This document shows positions 43,066 to 55,242 of a stretch of 60,000 nt of DNA, piece after piece. This DNA is from Takakia lepidozioides (lineage: Eukaryota; Streptophyta; Takakiopsida; Takakiales; Takakiaceae). The notes beneath the pieces are model-generated. The model made no database searches. It was given only the letters and a program-made list of their open reading frames with translations, and was not told the origin of the DNA. The position numbers were made by a program, and so were the translations under genes. Position 1 is the stretch's first letter, and every line of letters starts with the position of its first letter. The stretch lies in contig CM060731.1 of the NCBI GenBank assembly GCA_030704615.1, positions 20,834,001 to 20,894,000 of the forward strand, in the 5' to 3' direction.

Positions 43066-44889
43066 GTAAGTAAGTTGGTTGTCACTTTGTGTTGTAAGCT
43101 TGAGATTGTTGTGTTGGAAATGTATATCATAGACATTTGAGGAAGTTTGTGAATAGGTAGGCCTTCATCACTTCTATTCAGGTGTGTTCTCATAGTGGCA
43201 AGGTTCTTGGACTCGTGTGTCACCGAAACAATTGTAACATGCAATCTTTAATTTTACGGATTTTCGAGAGCCTCTTACAGTCGTGTTACTAATATTGATA
43301 TGCTACATACACGGAGAGATGAGTTCTTCATGGGATGGGAAAGAAGAAAATACAAGATATGTGCCACGAGCAGGTGGATGCTAGCGACATTCAACCATAG
43401 CCTCGTGGTCTTTCCATATTGTGATAGCTGACAGTAATCGAGAGCTCATTATAGTTTAAGTCGTCTTCATGAGATGATTCAAAAGTTTAGCCGACTCTTT
43501 CTAAGTGAGCCGCCAGTTTAGTCTTGAAAGAAACATACTTTACATAAAATTGAAGTTGTCATGTTATTGATTGTGCTTCGGCGATTTGGTCTAAGTACTG
43601 CAATCACGTAACGAGTCTTCAAACCACATCCAAACCTACGCATCGGTCAAAATAGGTTGGAAAACACACTCCAAGTATTTGCCAACTGATAGGCAATGGC
43701 CTCTGGTTAGATTCATTGACCACCTCATGAAGAGTCTCGTGAAAACCATGAACTCCATCGATAGTTGATGAGCAACCACAATCTCTTTATGCTCAAATTT
43801 CTAAACTCGGTAGGCATATAGTATGGAACTGTTTATAAAAAAAATCATCAACCGAACAAGGTCACAAATTGCATAACAAGCTTCATGAAGTTTTGCCAAG
43901 GCATTTTTTCCAGGGCTGCCATACATTGCAAACACAAAAGAACGTGATATGGTCGGACTTCAAACCTTCCCATGTCATTTGCTCGTATGTCTTCCAAACA
44001 AGTTCTTACCATATACACTTATGCTTGTTAAATCCTCCATCATAATATTCTTGTAATCAAACCCTAAACTTGGCGTGCATCGACAATGTTTCCGATCACT
44101 CCTACACTCCATATCACACACCTCATTTCACACTTAACAACACCCTCTCTTTCACTTCACACTTAGCAACGTCCGTCTTTTTCACTTCCCCACCTCTGTA
44201 TATCTTCTAATCATAACATGCCACAACAAATTTTAAATTTCAAAATTTATAAGGTTTTGAATCTTCATTGCTGAATATTACACGTAATCATGTAATCAAA
44301 ATATTTCATAAATGCTAGTTGCACAACGAATGATTAAAATGAGTTTTATTTTTTTGCCTAATTATGAAACACATAATAAAAATTTAAACTAAATAAAAAT
44401 ATAAATGTGTAGTCGCAACTCAAGTAACTAAAACAACTCATAATTTCTGTAATTTTTAATTGTTTTTGTCGAATATTTGAAGAAATGACAAAAAATCGGT
44501 GCCAAATCCGGAGTCGTGCACCCGACTTCTTTCGATGCCAGCGTGACAAAAATTTGTATGTTGTAACTCGTAGTCACAAGATGAGTGCTTTTGGACATCC
44601 AGTCGCATAGAGACCGGTCCAAATAGACATGATTCCTACTAGTGTTTGGTGGGTGGTGTCCCATCCTTGTCATAAGCTGTGTACTTCCTTGGCACTGCAA
44701 CCTCTTTCTGTGGTAAGATGTGTGAAATATATTTTTGTCATCCTAATATTTGAGAGTACAGCTCTCACCTGTAATCCATCTTCCTTTATCAGTCAAAGCA
44801 TTCAAGTCACACAAAAGACCCTAGAGAATACACTTGAATTTAACATGTAACTATTTTTGGAAACTTTTGCTTTGTCACTTTGGCAAATA

Positions 44890-45108
44890 CCAGCACATAT
44901 AGTGTGTCGCCCTGGTGGTTCGGGGTTCAAACCCGCTGCCCTGCCTGGTGTGTGGATTGTTCGTGACCGGTTGGTCTGGTGGTGACGTTTCCCACCTGTG
45001 TGCCTAATGGCTTATCTGAAAGGGGGTTAATTTTCCCCCCTCCTCCAGGGCCTGAATTGTGAGCAGTCGCTCCCAGGTTTTCTTTAACCAAAAAAAAAGA
45101 AAAGAAAA
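44890..45108 (+). mobile_element. tRNA-derived SINE, full-length copy (plus)
   Basis: The head AGTGTGTCGCCC, box-B-like GGTTCAAACCC at 44924-44934, the body with GGATTGTTCGTGACC and AGGGGGTTAATTTTCCCCCCTCC, and an A-rich tail (45088-45110) match the reverse complement of 10986-11190 along the full length. A short frame across it is chance. Confidence 0.8.
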
Positions 45109-45454
45109 AACCATACCCCTTGCTGATGGCCGATGGCAGATATAGAAAAAATAACGGATCCACCAAAACATTGAAATACGAAACATGTTGAATTTGAAAC
45201 AAACTGTTCAATTTAATATTATACAAGAATTCGCAGATGAAATAATTTAAACCTAACATCAGAAACATACCTGGAAAAATAAAGAAGACGAGTAGGAACA
45301 ATGAGATTCATTTAGTGCAAGAGCCCCTTCCATGCAGCACTTGTGCTGCCTCTAGCCCTAGTTTACAATCCCTTTCGCGGCCAACACCATCAATATCATT
45401 TTTCCAGCACATGCTGATTGTGCTTCACCCTCTAATCTCTATCAACTTTTTACT

Positions 45455-45800
45455 TTTACTTTTACTTTTTATAAGGAACAGGGGATAGAGGCCCTGATAA
45501 TTTTATTAATAAAGTAAGGAAAAAATAACCTTACAAAGCCATGAAGGCTGAGAAACGAGACACTGCTCCGAGCCAAAAGTTTGGAAGAATGTCGTAAGGA
45601 GAAGAGCTGTAGAAAGCACCGGCCAATATTTGCGGGCCTAAGTTAAGACATTAATAAGTCTGAGTGAACCCCAAACAACACTTTCTGCAAACAAGGAGCA
45701 GATTTTGTTTCTTCCAAATTCTTATTGCCTCAAATAAAATAGAAGTACCCTTCACAAAACACTATTGAACTAGTTATTCCATCTCAAGTTACAAAAGATT
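45455..45800 (-). mobile_element. Possible 3' end of a LINE-like element
   Basis: On the minus strand a degenerate frame with IRIWKKQNLLLVC precedes a 3' UTR-like segment ending in TTATTAATAAAATTATCAGGG and a (GTAAAA)n-like tail (45455-45478). The shape fits a plant non-LTR element tail. No RT motif is visible. Confidence 0.25.
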
Positions 45801-46143
45801 GTGGAAAATTTGCAGGGGGCTAAGTTATGTGTTCACCAGACAAACGTTGCAGGCCTCGCGACCTTACCATTCCAAGGTCTACGTACATCAATGGTGTCTT
45901 GTCCATAGAATCTGGACTACTGCTATAGAAGCTGCTTTCTACGCTTCGTTGTCTACTTATTAGCTTACCACACGAAGCCCTTTGACATGTTTAGTCCAGA
46001 TGAGGTTGAAGAGACTCTCGGCTGTTCATTTAAGCATCTGAGAAGACAATACACTTGTTCAGAAAAACTGTGGTAACAACCGGTGATAGTCACAATGCTG
46101 TTGGGGGATAATCACACAATGAGGGAATCCTTCTTGTCTGTAG

Positions 46144-48276
46144 GATGCATGGGTACCGGTAAACACTTGGCATCCATCTTTTGAAACTCCAGAAGAAGGA
46201 CGTCTGCCTGCTCCATTGACTCCCGAGCCAACTCCACAGCTACCAGGTCCACGTCTTGCAGATGCAGATGGAACGGTGGACAAAGTACTGCTATTGACGG
46301 CTACACCCATGTTTCCGGGTGTGCCCATGTCAGGGTTGCCCCTTAATATGACCCTGCTGGGGTTCTGGCCGCATGCAAGGGTGTGGAGAACAAGGGCATC
46401 TTGGGGTGCGATGCAGGCCACTTCTCTTTTGCTTTCTCCAGGTCCATTTCTGATCCACTCTCTGGGAGTAGTGGGTTTTTTGAAGTGAGCCAGTTCACTT
46501 TGATGTTGGTAGCATATTTAACCCCTAAAGGACTAGAGGTGTTTTTGGGTTTTTGGACAATTCCGGTCACACGTCATCGGCTACCTGCCCACCAACGTTC
46601 ATCCATGTGGATGAACAGTACAAACTGCTTCCTACCTACCAGATGCACAAGCCCCCCAAATTTAGGGAGATTCCACCGTGTAGTTTGGGAGACTATAACA
46701 TTTGAAGACGGTGCATTTTTTTGAAAATGGAAAAAACAAAGAAAAAGTTCATGTTTGACCAAGCAAATTATCCATGATCCCAAATTTTCCTGGGAGAAAA
46801 AGTGCTATATTCCTGTGAAGTGCACAATCCCAAACCCTCACACCAAATTTCACCCCAATCTGCCAAAATGAAAGGGGGGGGTGCTTTGTATGTGACTGGA
46901 ATGGGGGTCCAAAAAGAGAATTTGCAAAGAAAATGGTATAGGCCCAATTGGGACCCCAAATTCTCCTTCATTTGGGAATTCCAAGGGTCAATCCCTCATA
47001 GGCCAAGAACTACACAAGCCTGCCCAAGAATTTCCCAAAAATTCCCTAAATTGCATTTGGGATGTGGGATTTTGTGAAATTTCCGGCCTCCTCCAGGTCA
47101 AGCAATCGATGGCCGGAATTTCGCCTGAATCCGGCGACGTTTTCCGGGCCATGTCGAGGTTCCCCATTATTTGCCAGGGCCAGCTCATTCGAGCCGTCCC
47201 CGTGTTCCTCGGCGTTTTGGGGAGGGCCTCACAAGCCCCCGACTCCGACCCTTGCATGCCCCCCTCAGCAAAATCCCACCCGCGTGGCCGCTGCCACCTG
47301 CCATGTCGACGGTCAACTGCAGTGCCCCCCCTCCACCCAAAATCCAGTAATTTCCAAACTTCAAAATATTCCTGACGGCGGAGTTTTTCTTTGTTGGGGG
47401 CACCATAAAGACATGCGTGTGCAGCTCGTTCCGCGCTACATTTTTCGTTCAAGCCGCTCGTTCATCGGACTTCATCCGTGCATGCTACGGATGGATGAAA
47501 AATCGGGCCGATCCGATTCGGGTCGGCTCGTCGTTTAGGGGTTAATCAACCTTTTTGAAATATCGTTTAAGTTACTTTCTCTGTTCAGGGGCGCATATAT
47601 TATATTTGTAGTATCACGCCAGATATCACAGTCAGCCCTTCTGGAGCCTTACAAGTTAGTTCTGTATAATTTCTTGTACTGATTTATAAGATTTCTTGCA
47701 TGTGCAAGGGTTGGTCCCATAAGGTTCAGTAGAACTTGATATGGTGTGTGGATATGAGACTCTTGGAAGACCACTTGTGGATACAGTCGAAGTTATAAAA
47801 TTGACCTTCCAGCCCCTTGCATGTGGAGAAGGGCTTCCCCCATTCTTTTGGAGAATGGAGACTCAGACTGCACAATGCTTTTCGCATCTGTCAAGGTGGT
47901 ATAGGGAGAGCTGAAAAGCCCAAGTTCTGCATAGTGGCAAGTGATTTGTCATGCATTGGGGAAGCCCATTTAACGGGGATACCAGTACAAAATTGCTGGT
48001 TCAATCTTGCCCTCGACTTGGAATTACTGAGGTAGCAGGGGGTGGTTGCTGTGTTCACACAGCTCTTCATCTTCCAGTGGGCCAATGCCATTGTCTGTAG
48101 CCAGGCACCAACACAGAGTTTCATCTTGCTCCTCCTTGCCTCACCTCCTAGCATCACCGGATGCTTTGCCACCTCCTAATGGTATCTCAGGATTGATGCC
48201 AAGTATGCAAGCAACAGCACCAGGTGGAAGCAACATTGCATGCTTGGGAAGTGAAGAAGAGATCGCAGTGGACTGA
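46144..48276 (+). CDS. 3' part of an unrecognised gene, two exons
   Basis: An exon at 46144-46484 follows CTGTAG and ends TTGAA|GTGAGC. It joins, phase 2, to 48039-48276 after GGTAGCAG. The product fragment is Pro-rich (TPEEGRLPAPLTPEPTPQLP), has a hydrophobic stretch (VDKVLLLTATPMFPGVP) and ends in a Ser-rich tail closing CLGSEEEIAVD. Codon-like third positions and frame closure support it; alternative acceptors in the same phase exist at 48068 and 48083. Upstream exons are unidentified. I recognise no family. The intron carries the TTAA-flanked element. It could be the end of the RING gene begun at 42982. Confidence 0.3.
46522..47541. mobile_element. piggyBac-like non-autonomous element, ~1.02 kb
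   Basis: The ends are CCCCTAAAGGACTAG and, inverted, CCCCTAAACGACGAG, flanked on both sides by TTAA (46518-46521 and 47542-47545), the exact target duplication of piggyBac elements. Inside there is no transposase, only broken frames. Imperfect palindromes (TTCATCCATGTGGATGAA) lie near the ends. It lies in the putative intron of the surrounding gene. Confidence 0.55.
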
Positions 48277-48585
48277 AGCTATGGATCAGGAGGAGGGAGG
48301 GGGCACCAGTAACATTCTCATCACATGTAACAGTTTTTTTGTATGTCTACCTACCCTCCCGAGGACAAAAGATCATAAAATGTGTGCAAACTGCAAACGC
48401 CCGTGTATGACATGACTGTTTGGTGTCACTTCACAACATTCGTGTGCGTCGAGCTAAGATTGCAAGCTCTCGAGCTCAGATCCTTGAAGACCCACCAACG
48501 CCTTTCAGCAGTATTTGCGAGTCTAGATATTGCAATGTGGAAGCAGATGGTGTCGAACCCTTCAACCGCCCGTTACGTTGACGAT

Positions 48586-48650
48586 GCCACGTAATTCAGT
48601 ACGTGGCATACGATAACAGAAATATCGACACAAATCCCCAGCACGTGCCG
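48586..48650. promoter_or_regulatory. Cluster of ACGTG boxes (ABRE/G-box-like)
   Basis: GCCACGT at 48586, ACGTGGC at 48601 and GCACGTGCC at 48641 lie within 65 bases, about 340 bases before the next start codon. Paired ACGTGGC elements are the classic abscisic-acid and stress response signal of plant promoters. Confidence 0.45.
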
Positions 48651-48983
48651 GAGAGAGAAGCAGAAGCGCCGCAAACGTTGAAATATGCGAGGGTTTGAGG
48701 AGGAGATCGGTGTAGCGTATCTTCTTGGGACAGAATCCGAAGTCTACGCTGTCTGAGAACGATCAGAGAATGCGAAATTGGAGTTTGTAGAAGGTCGGTG
48801 GTATAGTAATCTTCGAGTTTCTGACGTTCTTGTGCAGGTTGTAGAAGGGATTTGATTTCACTGGAGAGGGGATAGGACGGAGGGAGAGGGAAAGAGGCCT
48901 GATGCCAAGTAGTACTTTGGTAAGGTTCCGAATAAATCGCTCTGTAGACTTCGTATCAATCTTTGGACTCCTTGCGGTATATC

Positions 48984-50155
48984 ATGAGCATGGATCTATT
49001 TCAGATACTCCGGGATAATATTGTTGAGCAACTGCAACACAAACACGGAGAGAAGATACCACCGGAGACAGTTGCTAGCCCAAAGGAAAATGACAGTCGC
49101 GCAGACAGACCGCGTGATGAGGCTGATCAGATCGTCGACTCGGAGGATGGAGAGAAAAGCATCATTCGCGAGATATTATCCCTGTCCGCCCAGACTGTGA
49201 GGGAGGTTATAATTGGAACTGGCCTAACTGACAGCGCAGTCATTCCGAGTGAAACTTTGGGCGACATTACCCGTGACAGTCAGAGAGACCCTGAAAAGGA
49301 GGCTGATCACATTGTAGGCTCGGCCCCAGATTCGGCTGAAGAGGAAGGAGAGAAAAGCATCATCGAAAGCGTTGCCGAGAAACTATCTCTGTCTGCCCGG
49401 ACTGTGAAGGAGGCTGTTCTTGGAAGTAGTCACATTGCCAGTTCGCCTATTCCTGCTGATGACATGTTGGGTGACATTGCGTCCGATAGCCAGAAAGAAC
49501 AAGATAATGCGGCTGATGCCATTGTCGACAACTCAACGTCAGATTCAACTGAGGTAGGTGGAGAGAAAAGCAATATTCAAAGCCTTGGCGAAAAAATATT
49601 TCAGTCTGCTCAGACTGTGAAGGACGCCGTGCTTGGAAATGGGCACATTGCGAGTGCACCTCCTCCTGCCAATGCGAGCGAAGCCGCCATTGCGCTGGAC
49701 AGTCGGAAACAGCCAGATGATGAGACTGATCATATTGTGGACAGCTCACCCTCAGTTTCAGCTGAGGAAGGAGAGAAAAGTATAATCCAAAGCGTTGGCG
49801 AAATAATATCTCATTCCGCCCAGACTGTGAAGGAGGTGGTTCTTGGAGATGGTCACACTACTGCGAATCCTGGTGAGGTTTTTCTTGCATTCCGTTTGCT
49901 GTCCTTGAAATGTCAACTTGACGTTCTCTGTCATGGACGTCGGGTGTCTGATCGTAGAAGTCCCCCATTGCTTGCTTGTCGGGCGAGTAAATTATGCGTC
50001 GCAAGTCATCTCGGTACTGTTTGCATTCATGATTCATGTTGCCACGGAGTATTGCTAACTTGACCTCTGTTCGGTTTTTGGTGTTTGCAGATATTATAGA
50101 TGAGTCAGGGGAGACACTACCGATGATTCTTGTGCACTCGATTGTGCATGACTGA
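48984..50155 (+). CDS. Four-repeat acidic protein of unknown function, 317 aa
   Basis: Exon 1 is 48984-49872 and exon 2 is 50091-50155 (CCTG|GTGAGG to TTTGCAG|AT); together 954 bases in frame. After a short head (MDLFQILRDNIVEQLQ) four repeats of about 72 residues follow, each ending in GEKSII, SVxExIS and SAQTVKEVVLG (near residues 57-78, 125-150, 200-225 and 270-293). The spacers are acidic and contain ADxIVD and SAEEEGEK. The repeats look like short amphipathic helices in a disordered acidic chain; there is no signal peptide or membrane segment. The C-terminus is LPMILVHSIVHD. Composition and the ACGTG cluster upstream suggest a stress-induced, LEA-like protein, but I recognise no family. 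An alternative start two codons later (MDLF) is possible. Confidence 0.65.
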
Positions 50156-52027
50156 GGCCTCGTTAACGAGTGTCTAGTTACAGGCTTCCATACTTGTATA
50201 TACAATAAGTGGGTTCTCATTCTTCCAGCGGGTCGTGTACACTGTAAGGTTCCTTCAGACAGCCTTCCTTGGTTTGACAAGCATACAGAACGTTCGCCGA
50301 ACATCCCTGACATAATGACTTTATTAGGCTTGTAAGCTTACCTTAGGTCGCCCTCTGACGCACACATATCTTGCGACTTTGTGCCAGGGACTAGAAAGAC
50401 GAAGGCAATTCTCTGACAGATCTGTAGGGACTTGGATAGACCTTGAGCTGACATGTAGGTATGAAGTGGTTGATTTTTTGAATGCCCTACTTTGTGAATA
50501 TGACTCTTGATTCTTGATGACCACTTGTGGACCTAAAACAGGTGCCCTAATTTTGTGGAATATTGGAAGTGAGCAAAGTGATTGCAAGTGATTGCAAAGT
50601 AGGGGTTTGCAAGAGTGTCTTGGCCCTTGCCTTTGCTCATTGTAATAGGTGTAGCCTTGGGGATAACTTGGTTGTCCCCAACTTGCTCTGGCATGGTCAA
50701 ATTCTGTATCCTGTTGGGTCCGTTACCTGCCCCTCTGCAATCTCCTGCACTTCTTGCTCTTGCACTGCTTGATTGGCTGCTGCTATCTGCTTTGCCTTTG
50801 CTTGAGGTACTATGAAATCCTTTGTCTTACATAGTGTAATGTGTGGTTCACTAGAGAACTACATGATGCCAAACTTAATTCCGATCCAAAGTACAACCCA
50901 AACAAAATACAAAAGCAAATGTCCATATGTATAATCTAATGTGCGCATACAAATGTATAGTATATGAAAATCACAAATTGTGCTAAAAAATATTGACTTT
51001 TGATGTTATGCGTACCAAACCGCACATGAACCATCAACACCCTTTAGGAGCCATCAACAGACCATACTCAGCTTGGATATTATCTTCCTCAAGATGTGCT
51101 TTGAGTGTGGGGGTATAGTTGTGCTTGTTTGGCGGGGATGGGAATCTCACTTAGGACTCTGTTCACATCTCCTTTCCACCAGAAACATTATTCCTTCCTG
51201 TGTCTAGGTAATAGACCCACAGCATAACACCACGCATAGTACACCTTACCCAACACCAGACATACACCAAAGACCACCTTATATTCATCTTCTATGAAGC
51301 CACCATGGAAAACCCTATGATGAGGCCACAACAGTCTCCACGACAGTCCCCATCCCATCTCAGCCATAGAACAACATAGCACCAAGAATGTAACTGCATA
51401 GAAGAGCAGCATATGAATCAATCATGTTAGGCATATACATATGCTACAGCAATGTATTTCTAGGCAGTGGCAGCAACATTTGATTTCTCTATCCAATTCC
51501 ACAAAGAGGCCATTAATCATCTGTCAGGCCACGCTGCCTCTAGGAGATATAGGGCCAACACATTTTTCAAAAACAAAGTGCATGAAAAAAACGTATGATG
51601 ACCACATCTCAACTCTCCAGAACCAACCTCATAGCAGAGTCACATGTTGCTGGCTAAAGTTCAAGATGCGCTTTGAAAACCATCTTTTCTTAAATTTAGG
51701 AGCCCATTGAGACAAAAACCAGTGGAGAACTATAGCCCAAGGCCTCCCAATCCACAATGTGGGCTTTGGGGACTAGGACATTACCAGTTTGGGTAGAACT
51801 GCTTCTAGTATCACACCACACCAATACCTCCCCACAGCACACATTATCATAATACTTGTAGATATTATGCATAATGTACATACCAACTCAGCACAACTCG
51901 TGCTGCCAAGAAAGACAACACCATAGGAGGTCAACACAATAGGAGGTCTCTAAGTGCCCCAACCATGTTTAGAAGAAGTATCACACGCCCAAGAACATTC
52001 TGAGAACTTTCTGTCAATGAGGAAGGT
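50156..52027. other. Intergenic stretch, nothing recognised
   Basis: It lies between two convergent genes and presumably holds both 3' UTRs. No repeat, RNA gene or coding frame stands out. Confidence 0.5.
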
Positions 52028-53759
52028 TCACAGCTGGCCACCCTGTAACTTATTCTGCAGTTTGTATGCCCATTCAAGACCAGAGCAGTAGTGGAGAGGC
52101 GGGTTGAAGCGGCCATCGGTCATGTCAGGGGGCAGAAATGCTCCGTTCTCAAGGAGGAAACGGACGGCTCTCTTGTTCTTCTCCTTAGCGGCATTGTGGA
52201 GAGGAGTCCCTGCATCAAGCACCATTCTTCAATATGAATCCACACTGAAACTGATGCCACGAAGATGCATCTAGATTCGTCTAAAACAGACTCAGAATTA
52301 AACTCATTATCATCTGCACATACGTATCAGCATGACATCCCCATAGCTAGATCCATGACTTTGTGCAGCTACAGGACATCCCTTCTTGAGTTTTAGGCTA
52401 TGGAATCCCCCCTAAGCTGTCTGTATTGATCACAGACTAGACATACCCAAACATTCCACAAACTCTTTACAGCACAGAAACAACCCAAAGCAACAATGTG
52501 CTAACACGAATGATTCCTCCTGACATGCACAACAGTGCAAATACAGTTGAAGTCTTACATCTTGTGAGTGCACCATAATTTCACATAACCATGTTTTAGA
52601 CTAATTAAACATGCATTCCTACAAGGCACAGATGTTTATTGACATCCATCCCATCAACCATGCATCTACATGTGCCAAGACAGCTAACCCACTTGGAGAG
52701 TGATGAAAACCTCATGTAGATACAGGGCAAGCAATCAGCTTCCTAATTTGCAGTTATGAACCAGAAATCACCATCCAAGATTACCGAACTCAAAATAGAC
52801 CCAAAATAAAGCTTAGATTCTATGAATCTGGATGAGAAAATTTGAAGCAAAATAGGGTTTAGGGGTGTGATCAAGAAGACTGGTAAAAAACCCAAATATG
52901 CAGCATCTCAGGACATAATCCATCATATGCTCCAGGCCACCCAATAACAATCAGATGCACACACCACCCAGCTTAACAACCTTAACCTAACAAAGAGGGC
53001 ACTTCAGTCTTGCATCAATTTGGCATTGAGGAACAACAATGGCCAACCAATAAGGCAATAGACTACAAATAACAAAAATGTTACATAAATGTGCCTGGAT
53101 TCAGAGCGCTTACATCCACAACCACCCTTTGTGCGGGCCTCAATGTTGGCACCGCCTTCGAGCAGCTTGTCCATCACAAGTACATGACCCCCTGCGGCTG
53201 CAAGGTGCAGAGGTGTGGCCCCAGGTGATTTGGGGCCTACTGATGGCGCATTCACATCTGCCCCTTCGTCAATTAGTCTCCACACCTAAAAGAGATTATA
53301 TGAGGGTCAGAGAAAAGCGCGACAGTTCAATGGGAACATAATGGAACTCGAAAGTATCAAACCAGGGGACAACCCTGGATATCAAACAATTTCCGATCAT
53401 TTGCTATTAAATATCAATGCAAGTACTACCTGAAGTTGCCAAAGGAATTCCTGGTAGCAGCAGAACCGTTATATCATAAGACTGGCGAGCAGAATAAAAC
53501 AGTTGAACAAACATCTCATCAAATGTATGATGGGAACACAGGCACTCCCGGCCAGATCATACCCTTCTAAAATGCAACTTTACACAAGTCCAAGAAATGG
53601 GCAATGGAAACAGACCTCAGAAATGTCGCCTATGTGTGCTGCAACATGGAGAGGGGTCCAACCCCGGTCATCTCGAAATCCAAGGTTGTTGAGTGAGTGA
53701 CGGCGAGACAGCTGGCGTGCCGACCCCATTGCCTGGGTCTGCACTCCCACACTCATCAT
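52028..53759 (-). CDS. Phytochrome-interacting-type ankyrin-repeat protein (PIA1/PIA2-like), 165 aa
   Basis: Three coding exons on the minus strand: 53759-53616, 53285-53114 and 52209-52028, total 498 bases. The junctions are GAG|GT, then TTTTAG|G, and GGAT|GTAAGC, then GCAG|G, all in frame. Ankyrin repeats: DDRGWTPLHVAAHIGDISEV (residues ~30-63), GATPLHLAAAGGHVLVMDKL (~70-102) and GWTPLHNAAKEKNKRAVRFL (~105-137). A conserved tail with TDGRFNPPLHYC and GLEWAYKLQNKLQ follows. The tail and the N-terminal SRRHS motif match, as I remember them, the small Arabidopsis ankyrin proteins that bind phytochrome and affect anthocyanin and light responses. No enzyme domain. A 5' UTR intron is likely upstream of 53760. 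The third repeat sits far from the second because of a ~0.9-kb intron. Confidence 0.85.
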
Positions 53760-55242
53760 GCTGACAAAATTTGTCATGTCAGGGAGAAACAAGAAAATAA
53801 AATAAAATACAAGGATGGCAATAACTGAACAAACAACGCTCGTACAAGAGGTGGTCTTTTCATTGACCAGGCCTCTACTCACACATTTTTGGTGAGCAAG
53901 GTGGGGAGAATTTTGTCGGTGATCAAGTGAAGCGCTAGAAGAGACATCACGTGATGTCCTAGATGTAGAGAACGAGACAGAAGCAGACTGCGGTTCTCTC
54001 TTTAGGCCATTACAGTGTCCATACAAAACTGGAGCTTTGAAGCTCTTACCCCATGTCCTATGCACGTGTGTCCTCCTACGATCCTGCATTAAGTGCGCTG
54101 AATATATTGGTACTGTGGGTTCGTTCAGAGCATGTCTAGAAAGCTGATACTTTTCCTTGCCACTACGATAACCCTTTCGAGTGATCGATGGTGTGGAGCT
54201 CCTGCGGCTAGAACATGTCTGAGGAGGAATTCACTAAGTCTCCGAAACGACAAGGAGACCACGGCGTTCTCATGCCCTACGGCTTTCGTCTGCCCCCGGG
54301 CATCTTCATGCAACAGTGAGCAAACTAGATAGACAAAGCCAAAGCTGAACTACCGTCGAACTCTGTCCGTTGTAAGGCTTTTTCTGAACCTCTCATCATC
54401 TCTACTATTTGCAATGTTCTATCCTTGCAGCCGTCAATTCAGGTCTATAGACCCCGATGAAATCAAACGACATCCACTCACGCATACAATAAACCCATCC
54501 AGATTTGACTTACAACAGATTATCTGGCAGAAAAAGTGCGCTCTTGTGACTCCTCCCTACTTGGTGACGTCTTCTCGTCTCCTGATCAGCGGATTCCCTT
54601 GAAAACTTGAGAACCACAAATCTGAAGCAAAAACAGAAACCTCTGTTTCTGTCTCCACTCCCCCAGGGAAAATAGTACTCCTGTACGCCTTGAAGACCCC
54701 CTGCTTCAAAGACAAAAACCACACCAGAGTGATCTATGGCTGAAATAAAGCCATTATACTCGACTTATGGCGACACGAAGGCAGGCGTACACACACAGCG
54801 GGGGAGGAAGCAGCACATTCCAGGCCCTGGGACACACATCTCTGTCAAAAAAATGAGAGAAGGAAGAATTTTCTGATCAGCAGAAATCTTCCGGGGGGTG
54901 CAGAGACAGAACAAGTTCCTACGCAATTTGAATGCCGAGAGATGCAACAGGGATGCCCTCAGAGAAGAGAAAAAGAGAAGATGACACAGAGACAGACACG
55001 AAGGCAAGCAACAAGGCAAGGCGAACCTTGAGGCTGGTTAGAAGTTAGCCGCGGTTTTGCTAATCATAGTTAATCCGAGAGCCGAAAATCATCTCTAACA
55101 CTACGTGTTGAATTCTGGGTGGCTGGATTTTCCCTTCGGGATCTCACTCCAAGTCTTGACATGTGGAGAACCACAAAGCTGGCCGAAGCCCTAAACTTCT
55201 TTCTCTTTCTGCGCTTGCACGGCGGATAATCGAAGGGCGGCC
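53760..55242. promoter_or_regulatory. Shared upstream region of the divergent ankyrin and RPL35A genes
   Basis: About 1.5 kb separates the two start codons. The RPL35A side has a telo-box-like GCCCTAAAC at 55188 and the pyrimidine tract CTTCTTTCTCTTTCT at 55196-55210, both common at plant ribosomal protein promoters and mRNA 5' ends. The ankyrin side includes a possible non-coding exon (a donor near 53,880 on the minus strand). ORFs here show no family signal. Confidence 0.5.

Larger units (their letters stand above)
43066..46143. other. Intron or intergenic stretch with SINE and possible LINE tail
   Basis: AT-rich sequence without a convincing exon. It contains a complete SINE (44890-45108) and a possible LINE 3' end (45455-45800). 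If the RING exon and the 46144 exon belong together, this is their long intron. Confidence 0.4.

Noticed and set aside
47062-47538. Overlapping 150-codon ORFs on both strands
   Set aside because: They lie wholly within the TTAA-flanked element, on GC-rich sequence open in several frames, with no domain and no splice logic.
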